64,000 nucleotides of DNA from JAJDXW01 sp965243335 (GCA_965243335.1 OZ251545.1:4836001-4900000); one strand, 5' to 3'; shown: positions 25,273-34,157, numbered from the stretch's first letter. Notes: generated from the letters alone by a model not told the origin. Made by a program: numbers and translations.

Positions 25273-28065
25273 TCACACCACGATGTTGAGGAGCCGATCG
25301 GGCACCAGGACGACCTTCCGCGCCGCCTTCCCCTCGAGGTGGCGGGCCACGTTGGGGTTGGCGCGCGCCGCCGCCTCCGCCTCGCCCCGGCCCGTGCCCG
25401 CCGGGACCTCCACCCGGCCCCGCAGCTTGCCGTTCACCTGCACCACCAGGGTGACGGTATCACGCTCGAGGGCGGCCGGGTCCGGCTCCGGCCAGCGCGC
25501 GTCCACCACCGGGCCCTCGCCGCCGAGCGCGGGCCAGAGGGCGTGTGCGGCGTGGGGGACCACCGGGGCGAGCAGCGCGATGGCCGCCCGCAGCCCCTCC
25601 CGGTGCAGGGCGCGGCCCTGGGGCGACCCGTCGTCGTGGGCGCGAAGGGTGTTCAGCATCTCGATGACCGCCGCGATCGCGGTGTTGAAGGTGTAGCGGC
25701 GGCCCACGTCGTCGCTCGCCTTGGCGATGGTCTCGTGGACCTTGCGCCGCACCGCGCGCTGGGCCGGGTCGAGCCGCTCCGGGTCGAGGTCCGCCGCCGG
25801 TCCCGCGGCCACATGGTCCGCCACCATGCGCCACAGCCGCCGCAGGAACCGGAACGCGCCCTCGACGGCGGTGTCGCTCCACTCGAGGGTCTGGCTCGGC
25901 GGGCTCTGCATCATCATGTAGAGCCGGATGGTGTCCGCGCCGTAGCGGCTCACCATCGTCTCGGGGTCGATGCCGTTGTTCTTCGACTTCGACATCTTCT
26001 CGAGGCGCCCTACGGTGACCGGCCCGCCGTCCGCCCGGAGCCTCGCCCCGGTCACCCGGCCCTTGCCGTCGCGCTCCATCTCGACTTCCGCCGGCGAGTA
26101 GTAGGCGGCCGACCCGTTCCCGTCCTCCCGGTAGAAGGTCTCGTTCAGCACCATGCCCTGGGTGAGGAGGTTCGCGAACGGCTCGTCGCTCTCGACGAGG
26201 CCCTCGTCGCGCATGACCTTGTGGAAGAAGCGGGCGTACATGAGGTGCAGGATGGCGTGCTCGATCCCGCCGATGTAGAGGTCCACGGGCAGCCAGTAGT
26301 TCGCCCGTTCGTCCACCATCCCGGTGTCGCAGCCGGGGCAGGCGAAACGCGCGTGGTACCAGGCGGACTCCATGAACGTGTCGAAGGTGTCGGTGTCGCG
26401 CCGGGCCGGGCCGCCGGTCTCGGGGTCCGTCGCCCGCACGAAATCGGGGAGGGTGGCGAGGGGGGAGCCGCCGCCCGAGACGTCCACGTCCTCCGGCAGC
26501 ACGACGGGGAGCTGGTCCTCCGGCACCGGAAGCTCCCCCCGGTCTTCGCTCGTGATCACGGGGACCGGGCAGCCCCAGTAGCGCTGCCGGGACACCCCCC
26601 AGTCGCGCAGCCGGTAGTTGACGGTGCGCCGGCCCTTGCCTTCGGCCTCGAGCCGGTCGGCGATCGCCTCGAACGCGGCGGCCGACGTCATGCCGTCGAA
26701 TTCTCCCGAGCCCGTCAGGATCCCCGGCTCGACGAACGCGCCGGCGGCGGCGGGGGCCGCCTCGCCGTCGCCGGCCGGCCGGATGACCGGCACGATGGGG
26801 AGACCGTAGCGGGTCGCGAACTCGTGGTCGCGGTGGTCGTGGGCGGGCACGCCCATGATCGCGCCGGTTCCGTAGCTCATCAGGACGAAGTTCGCGATCC
26901 AGATCGGGACCTCCTCTCCCGTCATCGGATGGATCGCGTTGCGGCCGATGGCGATGCCCTGCTTCTCGGCGGTCTCGAGCGACGCCTCGGAAGTCTCCGT
27001 GCGCCGGCACTCCTCGATGAACGCGGCGACCGCGGGGCTCTCCGCGGCCGCCTGCGCGGCGAGCGGATGCCCGGTGGCGACAGCCATGTAGGTGGCCCCG
27101 TAGATGGTGTCGGGGCGGGTCGTGAACACCGTGATCGGGTCGCCCCCGCCGGCCGGCTCGAAGTCGAACTCCACCCCCTCCGAGCGCCCGATCCAGTTGC
27201 GCTGCATCGTCTTGACCGCCTCCGGCCAGCCGATGCCGTCGAGGCCGCTCAGCAGCTCCTCCACGTAGTCCGTGATCTTGAGGAACCAGTGGGGGATCTC
27301 GCGCCGCTCCACGGGGGCCCCGGAACGCCAGCCGCGCCCGTCGATGACCTGCTCGTTGGCGAGCACGGTGCCTTCCACCGGGTCCCAGTTCACCTCCGCG
27401 TTGCGCTTGTAGGCGAGCCCCTTCTCGTACATCCGGCCGAACATCCACTGCTCCCACCGGTAGTACTCGGGGGTGCAGGTGGCGAACTCGCGGGACCAGT
27501 CGTAGCCGAAGCCGAGCCGCCGGAGCTGGGCCTTCATGTCCGCGATGTTGCGGTAGGTCCACTCGGCGGGCGGCACCCGGTTCTCGATGGCCGCGTTCTC
27601 GGCCGGGAGCCCGAAGGCGTCCCAGCCCATCGGCTGGAGCACGTTCCTGCCGCGCATCCGCTGGTAGCGGGAGACGACGTCGCCGATCGTGTAGTTGCGG
27701 ACGTGCCCCATGTGCAGCCGCCCGCTCGGGTACGGGAACATCGAGAGGCAGTAGAACTTCTCGCGGGACGGGTCCTCGACGACCCGGAAGGTCTCCGCCT
27801 CGTCCCAGTACGCCTGGGCCGCCGCCTCGACCGCCTCGGGGTCGTAGCGCTCGGGGAGGGCGGCGGGCGCGCTCGCGTCAGCCCGTCCGCTGGCCTCGAT
27901 CCGTCCGCTATCCGCATTGCTTGCCGCGGCGCGGTCCGCGCGGCCCTCGCCGACCGCCGCGGCCGAACCTCCCACCGCCGCGCCGCCTGCCGCCGCGCCG
28001 TCCGCGGCCGGGCGGCCCGCCGCTCCGCCGCCCGTCGTCCCGCGCTCCGCCATCCCGTCAGCCAT
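25273..28065 (-). CDS. leuS: Leucyl-tRNA synthetase
   Basis: A 930-residue class I synthetase charging tRNA-Leu. The HIGH-type motif is PYPSGRLHMGH (residues 111-121), KMSKS lies in EKMSKSKNNGIDP, and the CP1 editing domain is present with TTRPDTIYGATY and the GVPAHDHRD block. Members begin about where residue 69 lies; the first 68 residues here are an Ala/Gly/Arg-rich low-complexity extension. Starting at ATG 28065 overlaps the upstream reductase stop by 8 bases; ATG 28053 is a near alternative. It leads the leuS-lptE-holA-proA-nadD-rsfS-rlmH series. Confidence 0.96.
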   Translation of the reverse strand: MADGMAERGTTGGGAAGRPAADGAAAGGAAVGGSAAAVGEGRADRAAASNADSGRIEASGRADASAPAALPERYDPEAVEAAAQAYWDEAETFRVVEDPSREKFYCLSMFPYPSGRLHMGHVRNYTIGDVVSRYQRMRGRNVLQPMGWDAFGLPAENAAIENRVPPAEWTYRNIADMKAQLRRLGFGYDWSREFATCTPEYYRWEQWMFGRMYEKGLAYKRNAEVNWDPVEGTVLANEQVIDGRGWRSGAPVERREIPHWFLKITDYVEELLSGLDGIGWPEAVKTMQRNWIGRSEGVEFDFEPAGGGDPITVFTTRPDTIYGATYMAVATGHPLAAQAAAESPAVAAFIEECRRTETSEASLETAEKQGIAIGRNAIHPMTGEEVPIWIANFVLMSYGTGAIMGVPAHDHRDHEFATRYGLPIVPVIRPAGDGEAAPAAAGAFVEPGILTGSGEFDGMTSAAAFEAIADRLEAEGKGRRTVNYRLRDWGVSRQRYWGCPVPVITSEDRGELPVPEDQLPVVLPEDVDVSGGGSPLATLPDFVRATDPETGGPARRDTDTFDTFMESAWYHARFACPGCDTGMVDERANYWLPVDLYIGGIEHAILHLMYARFFHKVMRDEGLVESDEPFANLLTQGMVLNETFYREDGNGSAAYYSPAEVEMERDGKGRVTGARLRADGGPVTVGRLEKMSKSKNNGIDPETMVSRYGADTIRLYMMMQSPPSQTLEWSDTAVEGAFRFLRRLWRMVADHVAAGPAADLDPERLDPAQRAVRRKVHETIAKASDDVGRRYTFNTAIAAVIEMLNTLRAHDDGSPQGRALHREGLRAAIALLAPVVPHAAHALWPALGGEGPVVDARWPEPDPAALERDTVTLVVQVNGKLRGRVEVPAGTGRGEAEAAARANPNVARHLEGKAARKVVLVPDRLLNIVV

Positions 28066-29149
28066 CGTGTCCGGTCTCGTGTGCGTAGTCGAAGGAGTCG
28101 AAGAAGAGCCGCTCCAGGTCCAGTCCGCGCCCCGGAAAGACCTCGCGCGCCGCCTCGACCATGGCCGGCGGCCCGCTCGCGTACACCTCGTGGCCCGAGA
28201 GGTCCGGGAAGTCGGCCAGCACCGCCTCGTGGACCAGGCCGGTGCGCCCGCTCCAGTCCGGGCCGGGCTCCGACAGCACCGGAACGAAGTGGAGCCGGGG
28301 ATGCGCGCGCGCCCACTCCCGCGGCAGGTCGGGCAGGTACAGGTCCCGTTCGGAACGGACTCCCCAGTAAAGATGCATCTCGCGTTCCAGCGGCCCCAGG
28401 AGCGCATTTTCGATGATGGACTTGATGGGCGCAAAGCCGGTCCCCCCCGCGAGGAACACGGCCGGAAGATCGCTCCCGCCGCGGAGGTAGAAGCTGCCGA
28501 GGGGGCCCTGGAGGCGGAGCAGTGAGCGCTCTTCGAGGGTGTCGAACACGTGGCCGGAGAACACCCCGCCGGGCACGCGCCGGACGTGCAGCACGAGGAA
28601 CGCGTCGTCGGCGGGGCAGTTGGCGAGGGAGAAGGCGCGCCGGCGGCCGTCGCGGAGCAGGACGTCGACGTACTGCCCGGCGCGGTACTGGAGCCGTTCG
28701 GTGGGGGGGAGCTGGAGGCGAAGCTCCATCACGTCGTGGGCGAGCCGGGCTCGGAAGGCGACCCGCGCCGGGAGGGTGCGCACCCCGGCGCCGGGGCCGT
28801 CCGCCTGCGCGGCGATGCGGAGGTCGGACGAGGCGCGCGCCTGGCAGAGCAGGGTCCAGCCGGCCCGAACCTCCCGCTCGGTCAGGCCGCGAGTCTCCGC
28901 GCCGTCCGCGAGGTGGACGCGGCCGGCGATGATCCGGCTCCGGCAGGCCCCGCAGGCCCCGTTGCGGCATCCGTAGGGGAGCGGCACGCCCTGCCGGAGC
29001 GCCGCATCCAGGATGGATTCGTCCGGCCCGGCCTGGAAAGTGGGGCCGTCCGGAGCCCCCTCCGGAGCCAGGGTCACGTCGAACACCGCGAGGTCTGCGG
29101 AGGCCGGCGGGCCGAAGGGAGCGGCGGAGATGGGGCGGAAGTCGGGCAT
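28058..29149 (-). CDS. 2Fe-2S ferredoxin-FAD-NAD(P)H oxidoreductase (CDP-4-keto-6-deoxyglucose-3-dehydrase reductase-like)
   Basis: A 363-residue electron-transfer protein with three parts: an N-terminal plant-type ferredoxin (Cys61, Cys66 and Cys69 in YGCRNGACGACRS, with Cys102), an FAD domain with RAFSLAN at 171-177, and an NAD(P) domain with GGTGFAPIKS from 235. The order matches the reductases often annotated as AscD/E3-like or phenol hydroxylase reductase P5. It passes electrons from NADH to an unknown oxygenase or dehydrase. No such partner is adjacent; its 3' end overlaps leuS. A 44-base segment almost identical to part of this gene recurs at 34174-34217. Confidence 0.88.
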   Translation of the reverse strand: MPDFRPISAAPFGPPASADLAVFDVTLAPEGAPDGPTFQAGPDESILDAALRQGVPLPYGCRNGACGACRSRIIAGRVHLADGAETRGLTEREVRAGWTLLCQARASSDLRIAAQADGPGAGVRTLPARVAFRARLAHDVMELRLQLPPTERLQYRAGQYVDVLLRDGRRRAFSLANCPADDAFLVLHVRRVPGGVFSGHVFDTLEERSLLRLQGPLGSFYLRGGSDLPAVFLAGGTGFAPIKSIIENALLGPLEREMHLYWGVRSERDLYLPDLPREWARAHPRLHFVPVLSEPGPDWSGRTGLVHEAVLADFPDLSGHEVYASGPPAMVEAAREVFPGRGLDLERLFFDSFDYAHETGHDG

Positions 29150-29232
29150 CCGTACCGGGCGCCGGAAGGACAAGCCGGCTCGGGCGGCGGAGTATAGCAG
29201 GGGAGCGGGCCGGGCGCCGGGCGCCGGCGAAA

Positions 29233-29259
29233 TTGACCATTCGAGTTGACCACTATAGG
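29233..29259 (+). promoter_or_regulatory. Direct repeat and possible promoter upstream of the Phd-like antitoxin
   Basis: TTGACCA occurs twice (29233-29239 and 29246-29252), followed by TATAGG at 29254-29259, just before the antitoxin ATG. The repeats are 13 bases apart, roughly one DNA turn, as expected for an autoregulatory operator. The -35/-10 spacing is poor for either copy, so the promoter call is tentative. Confidence 0.35.
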
Positions 29260-29267
29260 ATCTCCCC

Positions 29268-29525
29268 ATGCAAGTGATCCCGATCTCCAGGTTCAAGGCG
29301 ACCTGTCTGGCCGTTCTGCAGCAGGTGCACAAGAGCGGGGTGGCGGTGCGCATCACCCGTCGGGGAGAGCCGATCGCGGACGTGGTCCCGCCCCAGCCCG
29401 CGCAACGGCCCGCTTCCTGGCTGGGGGCGATGGCCGACCGTACCCGGGTGCTCGGCGACGTCACGGTCGCGAGCAGCGAGCTGGCCGCCTGGGAGGCCGA
29501 GGAGAGGGAGACGGAGGAGGAGTGA
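29268..29525 (+). CDS. Phd/YefM-type antitoxin
   Basis: An 85-residue antitoxin. MQVIPISRFKATCLAVLQQV followed by VRITRRGEPIADVVP is the classic Phd/YefM DNA-binding N-terminus; the acidic C-terminus (AAWEAEERETEEE) is the flexible toxin-binding region. It would bind and inhibit the PIN toxin encoded next and repress the operon. Its stop overlaps the toxin GTG (GTGA), giving coupled translation. Confidence 0.9.
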   Translation: MQVIPISRFKATCLAVLQQVHKSGVAVRITRRGEPIADVVPPQPAQRPASWLGAMADRTRVLGDVTVASSELAAWEAEERETEEE

Positions 29526-29917
29526 GGCTTCTCCTCGATACCCACGTCTGGATCTGGAGCCTGCAAGCGCCTTCCCGGTTGGCGGGAGTGGTGGCGGAGG
29601 CGCTTGAATCGCCGGCCACCGAGCTGTGGCTGTCGCCCATCTCGGTATGGGAGCTCGCGCTGCTGGCCGACAGGGGCAGGATCGAGCTGGAGGGAGGTCT
29701 CCGGGCCTGGGTGGACGAAGCGATGCGGGCGGCTCCGATGAAGGAGGCCCCGCTCACCCACGGGGTGGTCAGGCAGCTCGATTCCATCGAGACCCCGCAC
29801 CGGGACCCGGCCGACCGGTTCCTCGCCGCGACCGCCGCCGCCCTCGACCTCCGGCTCGTGACCTCGGACGAGCGCCTGCTCGCCGGTCGCGGCTATCGCG
29901 TACTGGCCAATCGGTAG
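29522..29917 (+). CDS. vapC: PIN-domain (VapC-type) toxin
   Basis: A 131-residue PIN-domain RNase. The acidic residues of the Mg2+ site are visible: Asp6 in LLLDTHVWIWS, Glu44 in SPISVWELALL, Asp98 in DPADRFLAATA and Asp116 in LVTSDERLL. Members cleave tRNA or rRNA to arrest growth. The GTG at 29522 is embedded in the antitoxin stop. The pairing of a Phd-type antitoxin with a PIN toxin is common. It borders the restriction-modification operon, so the pair may help to stabilise the island. Confidence 0.9.
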   Translation: MRLLLDTHVWIWSLQAPSRLAGVVAEALESPATELWLSPISVWELALLADRGRIELEGGLRAWVDEAMRAAPMKEAPLTHGVVRQLDSIETPHRDPADRFLAATAAALDLRLVTSDERLLAGRGYRVLANR

Positions 29918-29996
29918 GTGGCCGGAGCGGGGGTGTGCGCCCCGATCGCCTGCCGGTCGCGCCGGCCGCATTCCTTGTCATCGGGCCCGTGATCCG

Positions 29997-30025
29997 TTGA
30001 TTGCGGTTTCGTGCTGCGCTAAACT
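29997..30025 (+). promoter_or_regulatory. Sigma70-like promoter of the restriction-modification operon
   Basis: TTGATT (29997-30002) and TAAACT (30020-30025) are separated by exactly 17 bases. Transcription should begin about 7 bases later, near 30032, while the first gene's ATG is at 30034. The transcript would therefore be leaderless or nearly so. Confidence 0.55.
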
Positions 30026-30033
30026 CCTTGCCC

Positions 30034-30246
30034 ATGGCAAGACCCCGGGGACGCACCAAGACCGCGCGGCTGACCGTCAATCTCGATGACCGCGCATACG
30101 CGGCCCTGCTCGCCGTTGCCGGCCGGGAAGACGTGCCGGTCGCGCAGGTCGCCCGGCGAGCGATCGCCGATTTCCTCTCCCGCGAGGAGCCGTCCTTCGG
30201 ACAGCCGAGCCTGCTGCTGACGGCCGGTCCGGAGATCGCTCGATGA
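30034..30246 (+). CDS. Small ribbon-helix-helix protein heading the R-M operon
   Basis: A 70-residue basic protein; TARLTVNLDDRAYAALLAVA followed by DVPVAQVARRAIADFLSRE fits a single ribbon-helix-helix (CopG/Arc-like) DNA-binding domain. It is first in the operon and its stop overlaps the first methyltransferase ATG (ATGA). Restriction systems of this type often have a small controller gene that delays the nuclease; those are usually helix-turn-helix C proteins, so an RHH protein here is a plausible substitute. No ribosome site precedes the ATG, consistent with a leaderless message. Confidence 0.75.
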   Translation: MARPRGRTKTARLTVNLDDRAYAALLAVAGREDVPVAQVARRAIADFLSREEPSFGQPSLLLTAGPEIAR

Positions 30247-31382
30247 GTCTTCACGGCGACACGTCGTCTCCCCCGCTCCGGGCGCTCGCGGCCGTTGACT
30301 GGGACTTCCCGGAACGTGTGGCCCATAGCGGCATCGAAGGCATCCATCCTTATCCTGCCAAGTTTATCGCCGAGCTGCCGCGGGCGCTGTTGAAATCCTT
30401 GCCGGTTACCCCTGGTACAGCGGTGCTCGACCCCTTCTGCGGCGGCGGCGCCACATTGGCGGAATGCCAGCGAACGGGGCAGCCCTCCGTAGGAATCGAC
30501 CTCAACCCGATCGCCTGCCTGATGGCGCGGGTAAAGACCGCAGTCCAGCCTCCCGGCTTGAAGGAGGCCGCTTGCGCCACCGCCGGCCGCGCGCGGCGAG
30601 GACCGGCTGCGGCAGTCCCGGCGATCCCCAACCTCGATCATTGGTTCGATCCTCCGATTCAGCGTTCGCTCGCGTCGCTCGTTGAGGCTGTCGGCAATGC
30701 GCCGGACGCTCATTGGGACGCACTACGGCTGGCGCTTTCGAGCATCATCGTCCGGGTGTCTCGCCAGGAGAGCGATACCCGCTACGCGGCGATCGACAAG
30801 AACGTGAGCGCTGAGGACGTATTCGCGTTGTTCCTTCGTGCGGCCGCTCGTCTCGACGCCATTCTCGCGCAACGGGACTATCCGCTGGTCCGGGCGGAGG
30901 TCCTTGAAGCCGATACTCTGGCGGTCGATCCCTCGCGCATCGGCCGGATCGGCATGGTCGTCACGTCGCCGCCTTATCCAAACGCTTATGAGTACTGGCT
31001 CTACCACAAGTACCGCATGTACTGGCTCGGCCTCGATCCGCTCGCAGTCAAGGCGCGCGAAATCGGCGCCCGCGCCCACTTCTTCAAACGGAACCATCAC
31101 ACCGAAGAGGACTTCGCGCGGCAGATGACCCGAACCTTCGACCTGATCCGGAAGGTTCTGATTCCCGGCGGATACGCTTGCTTCGTCGTCGGCCGTTCCC
31201 GTATACACGGCCGCATCGTGAACAACGCTCGCATCGTGGAGGAGGCGGCAACAGGATTCGACCTCGTCTATTCGGCTGAAAGAACCATTTCCGCCACGCG
31301 GAAGGCCTTCAATCTTTCGCACGCGAATATCAAGACCGAGACCGTGCTGGTGCTGCGAATGAGGGAATCAGCGTGCGCCTGA
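30243..31382 (+). CDS. DNA methyltransferase 1 of a BfiI-like type IIS system
   Basis: A 379-residue DNA methyltransferase of the N4-cytosine/N6-adenine class. The SAM motif I is LDPFCGGGATLAE (from residue 62), preceded by the HPYPAKF segment, and the catalytic motif IV is TSPPYPNAYEYW at 241-252. TSPPY favours N4-cytosine methylation. It has no signal of a fused nuclease. It overlaps the RHH gene upstream and the second methyltransferase by 10 bases downstream. Two methyltransferases are needed by type IIS enzymes because the two strands of an asymmetric site differ. Confidence 0.88.
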   Translation: MSLHGDTSSPPLRALAAVDWDFPERVAHSGIEGIHPYPAKFIAELPRALLKSLPVTPGTAVLDPFCGGGATLAECQRTGQPSVGIDLNPIACLMARVKTAVQPPGLKEAACATAGRARRGPAAAVPAIPNLDHWFDPPIQRSLASLVEAVGNAPDAHWDALRLALSSIIVRVSRQESDTRYAAIDKNVSAEDVFALFLRAAARLDAILAQRDYPLVRAEVLEADTLAVDPSRIGRIGMVVTSPPYPNAYEYWLYHKYRMYWLGLDPLAVKAREIGARAHFFKRNHHTEEDFARQMTRTFDLIRKVLIPGGYACFVVGRSRIHGRIVNNARIVEEAATGFDLVYSAERTISATRKAFNLSHANIKTETVLVLRMRESACA

Positions 31383-32845
31383 TCTGGCACGATTACGACT
31401 ATTACCCCTACGAGAGGGAGCTCGCGGCGCGCGAGGTATCGTCGCTGTTCGGCAGCCCGGAAGTGCACGAGATTCCGGGCGGGCTGGATCTGACCGGCGG
31501 AAGCGGCGGCGAGGAGGCGGGACGGCTTACCTATTTCGCGGGAGGACTGAACGGGCGGGGTGCAATGGAGACGCTGCAAAGCCGGCTGGAGCGCGCTGCG
31601 CGCACTGGCCGGACCCGGCAGGCGACCCGGTATTCCGTCCACGGCCTCCATGAATACAAAGGCAAGTTCAACCCGCAAGTCGTGAAGGCGCTGCTCAACA
31701 TCTTCGGAATCAACCCTGGACAGCGGGTGCTCGATCCCTTCTGTGGCAGCGGCACCACCCTGGTCGAATGCGCCCACGCCGGGGTGCTGGGACACGGCGT
31801 GGATCTGAATCCCTTTGCGGTATTTCTGGCCAACGCCAAACTCCAGGCGCTCGGGACGCCCGCCGCGAATCTTCAAGCCGATCTGAGGCGTCTCTCGTCC
31901 TCGCCGGTGTTCCGCCGGAGCACCGCTGTCGACGAAGCCCCCCGCATTCGATACCTCCGGTGCTGGTTCACCCCGGAAATGCTGAACACGATTGAAAGAA
32001 TCCGAGTCGCCGTCGAAGGCGTGACCGGTTCTTCCGCACCCGTGTTCCTCGCGGTCGCGAGCAACCTGCTCCGCGATTACTCGTTGCAGGATCCCAAGGA
32101 TCTCCGTATTCGGCGGCGCAGAACTCCCTTGCCGCGCACGCCGTTTCCGGAGGCGTTCATCGCGGCCTGCGAGCGGTTCTTCGACCGGCTCGAATCCGCG
32201 CAGGCGGTTCTGGGCGCTCGCCTGCTGAAAGGGAGGGCCGAACGTTGCGACGCGGCATCCCTCGTTCCAGACGCGGAGCCCTTCGACGCCGCCGTCACCA
32301 GCCCGCCCTACGCGATGGCGCTGCCGTACATCGACACCCAGCGGCTTTCCCTCGTCTGGCTCGGCTTGCTCGATCCGGCCGATGTCCCGCGTCTCGAGTC
32401 CGAATTGATCGGCAGTCGTGAATTCCGTGGAGCCGTGCGTCGGAAAATGACGGATGCCCTGAAGGAAAACACCGAAAGACTGCCGGAGATGGAAGCTGCG
32501 TTTTGCCGCCGGCTTCAGGATTCCCTGAACGGGCAGGACGGATTTCGCCGGAAGGCCGTACCGGTCCTGCTATACCGCTACTTCGCGTCCATGCGGAACA
32601 GCTTCCGTGCTATTCGCAGCGTCATGCGGGCGGGAGCGCCCTTCGCGCTCATCGTGGGCCACAACCATACGATGCTCGGCGGCGCCCGGCACGACATCGA
32701 CACACCGTCCCACTTGGCGGCGCTCGCCGCCCAGACCGGCTGGAGGGTGGACGAGCTGATGCCGCTTCAGACCTACCGCCGCTACGGCTACCACGTGAGC
32801 AACGCCGTCCGCGCCGAAACGCTCGTTGTCCTGGCCAATCCTTGA
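31373..32845 (+). CDS. DNA methyltransferase 2 of a BfiI-like type IIS system
   Basis: A 490-residue methyltransferase. An N-terminal segment of about 85 residues of unknown role precedes HGLHEYKGKFNPQVV and motif I LDPFCGSGTTLVE (from 120); motif IV is TSPPYAMALPYIDTQ from 309. It probably methylates the opposite strand of the asymmetric site, by analogy with the paired methyltransferases of BfiI. The GTG at 31373 starts inside the 3' end of the first methyltransferase gene, and the stop overlaps the nuclease TTG. The compact overlaps make a four-gene operon. Confidence 0.88.
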   Translation: MRLIWHDYDYYPYERELAAREVSSLFGSPEVHEIPGGLDLTGGSGGEEAGRLTYFAGGLNGRGAMETLQSRLERAARTGRTRQATRYSVHGLHEYKGKFNPQVVKALLNIFGINPGQRVLDPFCGSGTTLVECAHAGVLGHGVDLNPFAVFLANAKLQALGTPAANLQADLRRLSSSPVFRRSTAVDEAPRIRYLRCWFTPEMLNTIERIRVAVEGVTGSSAPVFLAVASNLLRDYSLQDPKDLRIRRRRTPLPRTPFPEAFIAACERFFDRLESAQAVLGARLLKGRAERCDAASLVPDAEPFDAAVTSPPYAMALPYIDTQRLSLVWLGLLDPADVPRLESELIGSREFRGAVRRKMTDALKENTERLPEMEAAFCRRLQDSLNGQDGFRRKAVPVLLYRYFASMRNSFRAIRSVMRAGAPFALIVGHNHTMLGGARHDIDTPSHLAALAAQTGWRVDELMPLQTYRRYGYHVSNAVRAETLVVLANP

Positions 32846-33924
32846 ACGAACTCGCCGTCCATCCCAATGTCTATGCGACCGGCCGCAGCCGGGGGCTGGT
32901 CTCGCTTCTCGAGCGCGTCTGGCTCCGGGAACAGGAGCCGGGAGAAGGTACCTTCTACGTTGTTTCCGGCTTCGCCAACTATAACGGAGGCGTTCGTTTC
33001 TTCCCCGTCTTCCGCCGGCATGTCGAGTCGGGCGGCAGAGTAGTCGCCCTGTTCGCGGGAAGCACAAGGCAAAGCCTCACCAGTCGACAGGTGGTGCAAG
33101 GGATGCTGGAATGCGGCGCGGAGGTGTGCATTGTCAATCGCAAGCGCCTCATGCATGTGAAAAGTTACGGATCCCGAACACAGGACGGCGACATGGTGGT
33201 CGTGTCGAGCGGCAATTTCACCGGCCCCGGCATGGCGCAGAACGTGGAGATGTCGATCTTGCTGGACCGCCCCACGGCCCGCAATATCGGCTTCTCCTGG
33301 GTGGACCTGATTTCAAGAATTCAGTCGCAGAACTGGCAGCTACACCGCCCTGACCTGAACGATATGGCATCGCCCGCCTGGCGGCTGCTCTACGACGAGG
33401 CCGCCGCCAACATCGTTCTCGACGAGACGAATGAGGTCACGTTGATCCTCGTACTCGGGCACGCCGACACGGTTCGGATCAACGCAGTTCCCGGAACGGT
33501 CGAGGCGCGGGGCACGCAGTACTTCTGGCTCAGCCGGGATTGCTACGATTTCTTCCCGGCGCTTACCATTCCCAACACGCGGGGGGTGAAGAAAACCTAC
33601 TCCTGCGTCGTCGGAATGAACTACGTGGATCTGGGCCGGAAGGAGAAGGCTCGGGTGACCTTCGAAGCGGAGAACAATCTGGATTTCCGTCTCGGGACAG
33701 GAGTGCTTCGGGGCACCAAGCGGGCACGGGCTGGAGATGTGGCGGCGATTTCCCGCATCGGCGAGAGCAGCTACGAACTGCGGTTGTATCGTCGGAACAC
33801 TCCGATCGGGGAACAACTTGCCGCACATGCCGTGAATTTCATCGGGCACAGAGGCAAACGGTATGGATTCGTTTCCAATGACGAATTCCGGGAAGCAACA
33901 AGTGTCCGTTTCTCCCGGACGTGA
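32842..33924 (+). CDS. BfiI-like PLD-family type IIS restriction endonuclease
   Basis: A 360-residue nuclease with one phospholipase D-type active site: His105 and Lys107 in LMHVKSYG, Asn125 in SSGNFTGPG and Glu136 in NVEMSILL. BfiI, which cuts without metal ions, is 358 residues long and its known catalytic histidine is also His105, so length and numbering agree when translation starts at the TTG 32842-32844. That TTG overlaps the upstream methyltransferase stop. The C-terminal 170 residues should be the DNA-recognition (B3-like) domain. BfiI reads ACTGGG, but the specificity here is not deducible. NgoFVII-type nucleases are the nearest alternative. Confidence 0.88.
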   Translation: MNELAVHPNVYATGRSRGLVSLLERVWLREQEPGEGTFYVVSGFANYNGGVRFFPVFRRHVESGGRVVALFAGSTRQSLTSRQVVQGMLECGAEVCIVNRKRLMHVKSYGSRTQDGDMVVVSSGNFTGPGMAQNVEMSILLDRPTARNIGFSWVDLISRIQSQNWQLHRPDLNDMASPAWRLLYDEAAANIVLDETNEVTLILVLGHADTVRINAVPGTVEARGTQYFWLSRDCYDFFPALTIPNTRGVKKTYSCVVGMNYVDLGRKEKARVTFEAENNLDFRLGTGVLRGTKRARAGDVAAISRIGESSYELRLYRRNTPIGEQLAAHAVNFIGHRGKRYGFVSNDEFREATSVRFSRT

Positions 33925-33965
33925 ACACTGTGCCCGTTGGTAAGAAGGCGCCAGGAATGGGTAGG

Positions 33966-34157
33966 GACAGGCTTTCGTGGCGCCACCGCGGTCGAGGGAA
34001 GCCGCAACCGACCCTGCTGCTACGGCCAAGGACGGGGGGGCCGTCGGCGATCCTGTGCGACCTCGATCCGGATCTGGACCCGGACCATCCCGATCGTTGG
34101 GAACGATTGCTCTATTGCGGCATGACCCGCGCCACGGTGCGCCTCGAGACACCGTAG
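33966..34157 (+). pseudogene. Remnant of a UvrD-like helicase C-terminus
   Basis: The frame includes AILCDLDPDLDPDHPDRW followed by ERLLYCGMTRATVRLE. Helicase domain 2 of UvrD-like and NERD-associated ATPases ends with patterns such as ILCDxxELDPxxPDRxxxLLYVxxTRAR. Only this tail survives and nothing upstream supports the rest of the gene. It lies directly after the nuclease gene, so a helicase gene was probably deleted when the restriction system or its neighbour arrived. Confidence 0.5.

Noticed and set aside
25460..27562. Very long open frames antisense to or out of frame with leuS, and similar ones over most genes (for example 1066-2406, 13111-15114, 21424-23871, 60657-62612)
   Set aside because: They are Arg/Ala/Gly/Pro-rich shadows expected in DNA with this GC content, with no motifs or ribosome sites, and they overlap confidently identified genes.
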